Shown: piece by piece, positions 50,252 to 60,800 of the stretch
Position numbering within the stretch: the stretch's first letter is position 1
How the letters are laid out: each line of letters starts with the position of its first letter
NCBI GenBank assembly: GCA_947561715.1
Contig: OX387205.1
Span: 12,281,001 to 12,345,000, forward strand
Source: Ascidia mentula
Taxonomy: Eukaryota > Chordata > Ascidiacea > Phlebobranchia > Ascidiidae
Length of the DNA: 64,000 nt
Reading direction: 5' to 3'
The notes under the pieces: model-generated
The model's database searches: none
What the model was told of the DNA's origin: nothing
What the model saw: the letters and a program-made list of their open reading frames with translations, nothing else
Translations under genes and position numbers: made by a program

Positions 50252-53200
50252 TAACTGTGTACGAACGACATTGGATATTAATGGTAAGCTACAAAGCAGC
50301 AAAGCAAACTGCAATAAAAAGAGAACAGTAAAACTCGAATAAGTTCTTTCTGAAACTTAAATATAATTGACACTAGATGTCGTCGTGCAGCTTCGGCCAA
50401 ACCAAAGTTCAGACGGACAAGTGCAGTGTTCACTTTCCTTGTATATGAATGGCAGTTTTACTTTTCCTGTGTCTTTCTTTTCTTGCTGTTGCAGGCTAAT
50501 AATAATAGAAAGGAAACACTTTTGTCTCCAGTAATTTAGAGAACGCATTTGTTTATGATGATAAGTTTATTTCTGCATAATTTTTTAATGTCCCTAAATT
50601 AGCAACATTTATTCAACTCGTTTCTATATTGTGTGGATTGTCCCACTGGACTTGTTTTCATGTAACTTATCGCCAAATACAATTAAATCATCCGGAGAGG
50701 CATTACACGAGACGTCATACCTCAGGTAAACTATTTGAAAAAGATTTACCTCAAGAGGACGTATGGTCGTCTCAACACCAGTCTCATGTAAACATTAATT
50801 TTACTGATTTCGCTTGATATATTTTTGAGGGTTCTTTTCAGAATCCGTTACATAAATATTGCATAGGTATAAGATCATTCTTCGCTAAAAAAAACAGAAC
50901 AAAACACGGCGTGACGCCAAACGTTTATGCCAAAGTAGCTTTTACATATTCTGGTATCCATTTTCTTTATTTTCTTAAAAGCAGGCTTTGGGTCTTGGAG
51001 AGCTTTTGCCATCAGGGCGTGATAATCGAGGTTTACTTTAATCCGGTAATGGCTGGCTTGAAAAGACGTTCAATCGACCTTGCGGTTTAAAGTTACTGCA
51101 GCGATATCCCGTCGCAAAGATTTGAGTTTTGGGGTTCTATATGTAGTGTTGCAAATCGTCACTTTTTTGCCAGCATTTGTAGTGCATGAATATATTCGCA
51201 CAAAATACCATACGTCATTAAATACTGACGTGGCAAGTTTTCGTGGAATTGATGAATACGCCCGTGGTGTACCTCGGTACTCTGATGAGAGGTGACAGAT
51301 GGATACAACGGCACAAACTTTTACAGCCCCACACATGTTCCGACTAAGTAGGTTTTTGGCTTGCTGCCTATGTTGCTGTCGATACGGTGTGCGCCTTTTT
51401 GATCATCTAACGGGAAGAGAATGATCACGTCGAATACACTTTTTATGTAAAAATACCTGTTAGCAAAGCCTACAAAGTTCCAGATAAAAGTCTCAAACAT
51501 TATACGTTTAAATCGGTACCTTTTAATTGTAAATTATAATTAAGTTCTTAATTTTAATTCGTTGGCATCAAGAATCACTCAACAATAAGTTTTGTTTTTA
51601 TTCAAATCCTAGTATCGATTTCTTCCATCGACGCTGCAATCCCCTCTTACATTGTGACGTCAACAATTTTTTGCGTCATTTTCTGCATCGCTTAACAATT
51701 TTGCGGGACCTTTTACATCAGACAAAGAGATACGCGGAATGTACTGAGATGAGACTTCATGTAACAATGCATCGCGTTATAGGTTATTTAATCACATGCT
51801 CTCCCATTCAGGTGTACGAAGATATATTACATGTCACGCGCCGAGCTAGTCAATAACAAATCGAATAAGGACTTCGCACGTCGAGATGATAAGGCCTGTT
51901 CTCCCACAGGATTATTCTTTCCTGGCATTTAATAGGATCCTATTCTTGGTCTAACAACACCTCGCTTGCGCGGCGACAACTTTGTTGGAGTTCAAAATTC
52001 GGTGCGCCCGACCCTTCGCGGGGGGCGTTTCAATTATCAGACCCTGCGCCTAATCCCATAATGGGGCGTGACGTCACAGAATTGGCATCTCTGCTTGGAT
52101 GCGACGCGCCGGGGAGCTAAAATCTACAGCTCGGTGGGAAAATGGTTGCATTCCAAGTCCCGCTATAAAGCCCTCGATAAATTATTCAGTCCCGATAGTC
52201 GCGAATTGTTGCACGAACACGGGAAAAACATTTCACATGAGTCGGGGGCCCTGATTTCACGTCACCTGATGAAATGTTCCAGCTCCGTGACGACGTCATT
52301 GGGTTTTGCCAAAGGGAAAACATTTTTTTCTTTTCTTTTCCTGGGGACGTGGGCTGCCAAAAGAAATACGAATTTTGTAAATAATTCGAAAAACACAACG
52401 CCACCGTTACACTCTTAAACCAAGATCGAATGAGTTCTTTTCAACGCCAATCCTTGTGCCACACGCAAAACCACACCATGACTTCAAGTATGCGTGAAAA
52501 ATACGATGAGATGCCTGTTGAGCATTATTCACACATTATCCATCGACAACTACTCGATTATTCGACGTTTATGCGTTTGAGAGCACTTTAGTATGATTTG
52601 AACACAATCAATAAAATAATTTTTTTACATTTTGTTAAAAGGAACATTTGTTGAATTGAGTTTTATAACAATTGCATAGATTTGATCAAATCTTAGTTAG
52701 TTTATTCTCAACCGCCAAATTTAACAAGTTCAGTAATAAATCTCAAGTCGTTTGTTTCAAAAGTTTTATAATTAATATATACATATCATAAATATATATG
52801 TATTTCGCCTAGGTGTAGGTATGTTTTGAAGCAGCCTCTAATTTATGTCAGCAATTTAACAAACGTCATAAGATTTATTACAGAAGTTGTTATATTTGGC
52901 GATTAGGAATAAATCAATAACAAAAAACAAGCCTTTAATTAATTTCAGAGGATTTACTCGAAAAATCGATTTCGTGCAAGTGTCATAATTTTTGAAAATT
53001 TATAATCATATATCAGCAGATTTGGATAACATAAACACTCAGCTACTAAATTTACGTCAATAAAAAGAAAACATATCGCCCACGAAATTCTCCTTAAACC
53101 TAAGCGGTCAACACTTTTGTTGATTTACACAAAAACAGTTCAGCAATTGATTATTTTCCAATAACGAAATGCGACCTTTAGTTATTGAATAACTGAATTC

Positions 53201-54377
53201 GACCTTTGGCTATTACGGAAACGAATACGTACTTTCAAAAGATCGGGCAAAGGCGACAATCAAGACTTACTGGCGTGCTCTTGACAAAGTCCACCAACGA
53301 GATTGACGTCGTAAATGTGAAAATAGTGAATAATTTAAGCAATTGTCCACCCGGCTGACGAGATGGAATTGCTCAGAGTAAATTAAAGAATTTGAAACAT
53401 GCGTTTGTGCAAAATTTTACTGAGACATTTTAAGTGCTACCCGATTTTATTAAAATCATGGTATAACTAGGTGGATTGTCTACTGTTTTATAAGAATAAA
53501 AGTAATTTAAGAAGTAATCGAAACGCCTTTTTAACTTTTTTAAGGTGTGATTTTGTTCTAAATGTTTGGCGAAAAAAAACATTACTGCAACGTTTGTTCA
53601 AGTGTGTTTCGGTTTAAGTGGGTTTCGGTACAAAATATTAACTAAAAAGCGGTATTATTGGAAAATATGTTTTCTGGGTGAAAATGTAATGGCTTTCGTG
53701 TGAGAGAAATATATTTCGCTATAAAAGCATCTTCAGTGTCGTATCCGGTCATCACTAAAGAGCAGTATATAAAGAAAATATTTTCGAAGTGCCAACTTTT
53801 TGAATTTTTGTCTGCTGTACGTTAAAAAGAGTCAGATTTACAGATAAAACGAGTGCGTAATTGAAACGCGCTTTAGAAAACAACGGGTTAACGGTACGAA
53901 ACAAATTGGGGCATTTTTTCTTTCCCTTTGGGACACGCATTTATATATAAGGGTTCCATAGTAACGTCCAACACATAGGTGCGCAATAGGTGTGGCAAGC
54001 ACGTAAAGCAGTGTTCTCTCTATGTACACGTATGTGTACAACTATTGTTATACTGTTAGAAGGAATGTTTTGCAATATTTTCAGATGTTTTAAATGGCAA
54101 GTTTGTTAGCAGCAAAGGTGTAAAACATGTTCGAGCGTTAGTAGGTAGTAGGTATATGTGCTTGCTTCACTTACACTTATTTTCCAATTGTTTGAAAATT
54201 ATAACTGCGATATTTTTTTACTTATAGACAAAAAAAACTTGTGCGTTGCAAACGTGTTTTATCCACGAGGAATTCAACATATTTGGGTTAATACAGCGAA
54301 CAGCGAGCTGCCATATTGTGCGCCAACATAATTCATCACCGGATCTTTGCCCACTCATCCTTCACGTGCACTACAAA
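50252..54377. other. Non-coding stretch between HSP70 and cionin
   Basis: No gene is supported. A GC-richer island at about 51600-52420 has palindromic CREs at 51655-51662 and 52069-52076 and a TGCGTCA at 51672-51678. From 52560 to 54200 it is AT-rich, with a degenerate two-copy 28-bp tandem repeat at 53160-53214. The last kilobase should contain the cionin promoter, but I see no clear TATA box. Confidence 0.45.
53160..53214. repeat. Degenerate two-copy tandem repeat, 28-bp period
   Basis: Two 27-nt units (53160-53186 and 53188-53214) sharing CGACCTTT match at 22 of 27 positions. They lie in an AT-rich region without genes. Confidence 0.5.
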
Positions 54378-55688
54378 ATGTTGTATGCAGGGTCAGCGGT
54401 CGTCTTCCTTATTGTTTCCACGTTCACAATCTGTTTCTCATCAGCAAAAAGTATCGTCCCAGAGGAACGCGTACCACTCGCCGAGGGACGGTTAGCCAGC
54501 GTTGACGAAGGGAAGACTCGTCTCGATCGATCCCTTCGCCCAGGTCAGTAATGAATCTTTAGTTGTCCATGACTGATTCTATATATAGGTGATAACAAGC
54601 TTGCTTGTTTTCCCAAATATGGTTGCTATTATTTCGTTTGAGTAATCACTGCAGGAGCTTAAAAATCCTCAGGTCCAATTTTTGCAATCATACACCTAAT
54701 TTTACAAACACACTTTAAAACGAAATTTCCGACAATAAAAGTCAATTTCAAGTTTCAAGAGAACAATAATAGGCACATCAAGTCAGTGACGCGCCCAGAG
54801 AAGTTTATGGAGCCCGTAAAACGTGTGCTATAGAGCGGCGACATTGTTCACACTCATTCACACGCGTTTTTGCATCAAATATTCAACAGGCGAAGAGAGA
54901 TTGGTGCAGGGCGTTCTCGCTCGTGAGGCGGTCCGCTTGCTGCTGCAGAGACTTGCTCAAGAGAAAGCTGGAAACCGCGCCGAAGTCCTAAGCGGGATTC
55001 TCTCGAGACTGATTAAAAGCGAAGAGTGGAAAAATGCTCATCACGCTACACCGCCGGGAAATGGCAGTAAGTTGCGGTCAAAGCACCCCTGATGGGTAGT
55101 ATTGATTGGCCTTGAGATAAGTATGGTTGTTAATGAGATACGAAGCTACGACAACGTTTGATTTTCGCATGCAAATACTATGCGGTGGGCGATTGAAATT
55201 TAAATTGTTGTGTAATGATATCTCAGTCTAAATTAACCCTTAACGCATCACATCCGCGCCACCTAACGTCTATTGTGTTTGTTGTGTAGCGCTTGTTTTT
55301 TTTTCATGAGCCGAAATACACGCAATTTAAAAAGCAACAAGGGGCTTGGAAAATAATAGTACATATTTACTGTTGTTGCAACGTTAGTTTTGTACAAAAG
55401 AGGATTAACAAAATGTATTAAAAAATATAAAAACGGTTACAACAGTGTTGATCTCCAAGAGTTATAACGTGTTTTCTCAGTATTTCTGCTAGTAGTAAAC
55501 ATTGATTGGCATCAAAACCCAAACAAATAATTATGTTATATTTTGCAGGATCGGAACTTCCTGACCTAAACAGCCGTAAATCAGACATTGAATCTCCGGA
55601 CGACGAGATGGCGCGTGCCGATCGCAACTACTATGGTTGGATGGACTTTGGCAAAAGATCAATTGATCACGCTGACTACACCTACTAA
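54378..55688 (+). CDS. cionin: Cionin precursor (CCK/gastrin-family peptide)
   Basis: A secreted neuropeptide/gut hormone precursor. Coding exons: 54378-54543, 54890-55066, 55549-55688, with GT-AG introns in phase, giving 160 aa. Residues 1-23 form a signal peptide (hydrophobic AVVFLIVSTFTICF, probable cleavage after SSA). The middle is an Arg/Leu-rich spacer peptide. The active octapeptide NYYGWMDF occupies residues 141-148. It is preceded by single-basic R140 and followed by G149 (amide donor) and K150-R151. Acidic residues just before it (SPDDEMARAD) fit tyrosine sulfation. Cionin is known as a disulfated, amidated peptide in Ciona, the protochordate counterpart of CCK and gastrin. A nine-residue C-terminal flank (SIDHADYTY) ends the protein. 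Exon 1 and 2 limits rest on splice signals and phase only. Confidence 0.95.
55626..55658 (+). other. Mature cionin octapeptide plus GKR processing site
   Basis: Bases 55626-55649 encode NYYGWMDF and 55650-55658 encode GKR. The GWMDF-amide core is shared with CCK and gastrin. Two adjacent tyrosines, rather than the single sulfotyrosine of CCK (position 7 from the C-terminus) or gastrin (position 6), define cionin. Confidence 0.97.
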
Positions 55689-57345
55689 CGCCTCATCCTA
55701 CTCCTGGATGAGTGTTACTGCACATTCTACTATTGATATATAGCTGTGACAGTCTTCTTCTTTCTTCTTCTATGTATCTCTGCGTGTGTAGAATTGTTCA
55801 CTTTGTGGTATCGAACGAAAAATTGATGAAAAAATATAGTTTTCTTGATTGAAAGTGCTTGAGAAAAGACGCCGAGTTTAATGCAACTAACACTATTGTC
55901 TCATCTACACCCAATAAGGGAAATATGTTGGGGGCATTCAGAATGGATTTCTTTCAAATACATTTGAAAGACGTTTTGTTTGTGTATAAACCCCATGACA
56001 AGATCACTGACAAATATACAATGCATTTCCTTTCCAAACTGTAAAAGTCAAAAATGCTTTTTCGCGTACACAATTTCCTTTTCTTTTTATTGCCACTTTA
56101 TCCTGCAGAGCACAACTGCACTCTGCTTGCTGTTGTTTCGTAATGCATCGCCGATTAGAAGCAAAAATACACTTCTATAATGTGCCGTGCTTTACCGATG
56201 CCGTTAAAGAACAAAACAGAAGAAATTATAATGCAAACGCTGTTAGTGCAAGAAAACATTCTGGCAGCTGCAACAGTAGTTCTGAATTTAATTCGAATAA
56301 AACACAAAAGGTTAAATTCATGAGTCCGGCGATCTACAGTGTTTTGTCGTTGTCACTTCACATTTTATATTGGTGTCAGACATGACACTTTTGCTGACTT
56401 TTCAAACCCGATTTGAAATTCGGATAATGAAGAGTTCGGTAATTGCGAAGGTCAACATTTCTTGTGTGTGAGTCCCAATTCATACCACAATAAATATGTC
56501 AGTGGTTATGCCTGATCGAGTTATCAGATTTAGCGATGTTTTATAAACTGTTGAATGTTTTACACCAGATGCGAAATGAAATTTGTGCAAAAGTGAATCA
56601 ACAGAAAGGAGTGAACGACTTCTTGAAGTATTGCTGTTTATACGCATTGCTAAACTCGAACCTATCTGCAACGTGATCAGCAAATGTCATATGTAGATAT
56701 TGATGAGGTTTTTTCTAGTCTCAACGCATATAGCTTGGATCTTTATACAATGCACAGAAATCATGATACCATAGTATAGTTGGGGTGTTCGAGTGTACGG
56801 AATACAGAAGTCTGTGGGATGAACAAAACTGAACAAGTTTGAGAAGAACTAAGATATTGTAAACCAATAATAATAGCAATCTATCACGTTTTCCCCACAA
56901 AGCGCATTGAAAATCCCACATTTGCGCACCTAAGGCGACGGTTAGTTTAAGCAGAAAGCAAAGAAAATTTGGTGGCAAACTTGCAAAATGTTGGGAAACA
57001 TTACAGTCTCCCAAATGACGTGATATAGGCCGACATAAGACGCGATAACGTAACCGACTATTTTACCCTGCATAATGCATGAGGTCCCATGCAAGAGCTC
57101 AGGTTTAAAGTCTGTGAAAAATTTGTGGTCATTGCGTGCTTCTGAATGCCACCACAAAATAACCTGGTGCGTTTGGACTAAGTTTGATGAATGTCAAAGA
57201 AATTATCGTAGTAGAGTTGTAAAGCTGTGCTTGTTAAGAAACAATTTGACACTTTTTCTTTGCTACTTAGCACTATCCCACGATTTGTCTCTGCTAAATT
57301 GTTTGAAAATCGTGGTACTTTGGTTTTAAATTACCACACACTAGG
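55689..57345. other. Cionin 3' region and intergenic DNA
   Basis: No coding frame is supported. AATAAA signals lie at 56296-56301 and 56489-56494, 600-800 bp past the cionin stop. A nearer AATATA at about 55833 could serve instead. Confidence 0.45.
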
Positions 57346-57353
57346 CATCTAGC

Positions 57354-57523
57354 CAGTGGTGGAATTCAGCCGGTTTAAACCAGTTCTTGAAATTTAATGA
57401 CCTACGCGAACTGGTTGTTAACAACCATATGTGTAGGAATATGTGAGCACTATATTCCTGCGTTTACTGTGGCATGCTAGCAATGAGAGAACTAAATGCT
57501 AGCATATTTGAGTCCAGCCACTG
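57354..57523. mobile_element. Non-autonomous hAT-type MITE, 170 bp
   Basis: The element starts CAGTGGTGGAATTCA (57354-57368) and ends TGAGTCCAGCCACTG (57509-57523), inverted termini that match at 11 of 15 positions and begin with the CAGTGG typical of many hAT transposons. It is flanked by an 8-bp target duplication with one mismatch: CATCTAGC (57346-57353) and CATCAAGC (57524-57531). Inside are subterminal inverted pairs: AACCAGTTC (57378-57386) with GAACTGGTT (57408-57416), a 16-bp palindrome at 57412-57427, and ATGCTAGCA/TGCTAGCAT at 57474-57505. It has no coding capacity, so it must have moved with a transposase supplied in trans. Confidence 0.75.
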
Positions 57524-57531
57524 CATCAAGC

Positions 57532-57863
57532 GCCACGACATACTTATGCATAGCTTTTGTCAATGAAACTGGCCACATTTCTTCCAGTTTTTATTCGCAG
57601 TTACGCAACAAACGACAAGTGTTATACGTCACAATTGTTTCAGTGACGTAACACACATGTATCAATTATGGCAAGAAGGACACTTTGCATGTTTACAACG
57701 GTATTTTTTTGGCCACTAACTGCGGAATGAACGCACTGGTAACACGTAAGCGTGGCAGTATAGCAGAACGTAGGGCACCCGTGACCGATCGAGTCATGAG
57801 AAATTAATGCGATGATGCGAATTGATCAAAACTACGCAGAAATTAGTATTTTCGTGAGATGCA
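57532..57863. promoter_or_regulatory. Upstream region of the EF-hand gene with inverted CRE-like pair
   Basis: TACGTCAC (57625-57632) and GTGACGTA (57643-57650) form a perfect inverted pair about 215 bp before the EF-hand start codon. No TATA box is evident. The MITE lies immediately upstream. Promoter function is inferred from position. Confidence 0.35.
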
Positions 57864-60800
57864 ATGTCCACAACCAACGTAGAAGCAAAACCCCGACGAC
57901 GAGGTGCTTTACTGACGGCCAAAGAGCAAGCGCTGCAGGATGAACAAGCCAAGGAAGCCGCCAGCAGAAGGTGAAGTAGTAACATGTCTATCTGTATACA
58001 GTACAAGTACGTGATGTATTCCAACACGCAAGTTTCGGTGGCTGTATTTTATATTTTGATCATTTACAAGAGATATAATACCAAAACGCAGTTCATATAC
58101 CATTTTTCGCTATCGTCTACCAAACAATTGAATAAAGCATTCCATATAATCTATCCAAAACACATGTTTATTATCAACACCCAGACCTTCGTTGAGAGTC
58201 GGATGGGAAACCCCCAAACCTTCCTCGCCCGCAATGACAATCCGTCGTCCGACTGCTGTTGATTTTTCGAGTGTCGACAAAGGTTCGCCATTGTGTGTTC
58301 ACACAGTGCAACAGTACAACTTTATTACAAAAGATCTTGTATAATCCCAAAATAATTTGTTCCTTTTTTGTGATTGCCCAGTACGTACAAAAATATAAAA
58401 ATTCCGTCGTGAAATACTGTTTTACTTAAATGAGGAAACTTTGATTCCAGTACCACTATTTTGAACGCAGGTAATTCGCCCAAACCCGGGCCTAATTTTA
58501 AAAGGGTGTCTGGTAGTGAACGGAGAAGCAGCTACGGCGGAGTGTCAACAAAACGCAACTCAATTCGACCAAACTCAAATTTACTGGAAGCGGAACCAAA
58601 GTAAATTCTTTAAATCCAGAACATTCCTCTGAAAAAGATAATTTTAACGAAACCCATTGCACAAATGCAAACGTTTATTCTTAATGATTAATGTAAAAAA
58701 TCAGATGAATCGCTGCAACAAAACTTTTGCTTAATCTTTATGTAGCCCATAATGCGACAAAAGAGACACAAAATTTAGTTTAAATCGCATTATTTTAGGC
58801 ATGTTTTATTGCTGCAATGCGGCTCTTCTAGCCATGCAGCAGCCTGCACATCAGGCTGTAAAAATGTGATAATACAACGTGGACAATGTTAAGGCGCACA
58901 AACTGAGCATTATTATATTTGTCAGGTCACGACAATACGCCGTGGTGAGAGGAAAAAGTGAAACAAAGATAAAGGCTGACCAGGAGAAGCACATGCCTGC
59001 TAACGAGACTCTCACAGATCAGCAGATCATGGGTTTGTTATCCTCACAAAAACCTCCTGGTCTTTGCGTCAGAATAATCTGTTTCTTTCGTTACATCGGC
59101 GTTAGACCAATATTCTATTTGGAAATGTTAAAGGAATTTTTTTTTTGTAACAAAAGAGCTGTAATAGGCTTAGCCTTACTGCGAAGCAACAAAACTGACA
59201 AAGCAGGACGCTTTTTGTTACCGCAACCAAAGACCTTAAAAGCTCTACCGATGATTTAACATCGAAAAATAAAACAGGTTCTTAATATAATTCAAAACCG
59301 AAATACAGAAAAAAAAACATTTTGAATTTAGGCTGAATTTTCGACTCTGTTCGGAAAGAATGTGTTGTATAATGATATAATAAGGTACATATGCCACAAA
59401 AACCCAAAGAAATAAGTGGTGTTTACCACAACACAACTTCTGCAACGAAATACTGACTAAGTCCAGCGATGTGGACGTAATTATACTGATAGAAACTTGA
59501 AGATAACAATTTGTGTTGAAAATAACGGAGACAAAGTATTGCTTTTGCTGCACAGCTTTCAAAGAGGCTTTTGATCTTTTTGACAACAACGGCGGGGGAA
59601 CCATTGACGCTCTCGAACTTAAGGAGACTCTGGAATCGGTTGGAATTGAATTAGACGAATCCGAGATCCACGATGTCATGATGCGGCTGGATAAGGACGG
59701 TAATTGGCAGTTGACATCCAGGGGGGCTGCGGATTGTGGCCAAAGCTAATAAAGCTTTATTGGTTCGCTCTTTACACGTAGGGAACGGGGAGATCGATTT
59801 TGACGAGTTCCTGGACCTAATGACCAACACAGAGATGTTTCTAGAAGCTTTCGGTTAGTAATTACGTCTTTGTATTGGAAATTGAAGCCGCTTTAACAAA
59901 TTCAATGATTACAAGTCCAACTGTGCATGGGATTGAATTCACCTTGGGACAGAATTTGTTCAAATCTGATTAACCGTTTTACAATCCGATTTATAAATCC
60001 ATTTGTCAATTCTATTCACATAGAGTAATTGAAAGGCCTAAACAATGCGGTAATCTGCACAAATAAGAATAACGCAATGTCACTGTCTGAGCAGGGCGAG
60101 AGTATAACGTTCAAGTGCGATGTCCTACACGTTTTTTCCTAATGAGATATAAAACAAAACAAATAACAAAAAAAAACTTTGTCGCACTATACGACGTGAA
60201 ATATAACATGCCCTCATAACAGACTTCGCACTTAATTAAGTGAGCTTTTAAGAGAGTGTTGCTGTTCGTACATTTTTCGTGTGAGGTTCAAGACGGGGCT
60301 GAATGTTCATAAAATATTCAAACAATGAATATAAATAAAAGATGTAATGTTGATATTTTTATCTGTAAATCAATCATTGTGGCTAACTTTGTTCCACAAT
60401 ACTTCAAACTTTGATTCAATGTGTGCTGTATACGTTCGCAATAGAAAAGCATTTTTAAAAAAAAGCGCGCCCGTCAGTCAGTGCATTAACACGACAGACA
60501 AAATTTAATTTTGCCGGAAAACATTTTTACTTATCAGTGCTCCACCGCCTCAATTAAGCACATACACCGAAAAAGTTACTCTAAAATTCGGATCGCATTG
60601 CTATTGGGCGTGTGGGATAAATTATTGATAAGGTAACTGAGCATTGGGGCTCAACTGTGACAACGCATAACGTTTGACTAACATGAGTCATAACAAAACA
60701 ATGGTTGGTGTACATAATATGTGCGTGTCTGTGCAGCCAGAACTACTGAACCGTGATGGATAATAAATACATTCTTATTGTGACGCTAAGTACGGATAAC

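Noticed and set aside
52068-52418. 116-codon frame between HSP70 and cionin
   Set aside because: It starts at GTG within a CRE site and shows no domain or splice context.
59700-59749. Read-through of EF-hand exon 4 giving a truncated single-EF-hand protein
   Set aside because: The second calcium loop is restored exactly by splicing 59699 to 59782, so the read-through frame is intron.
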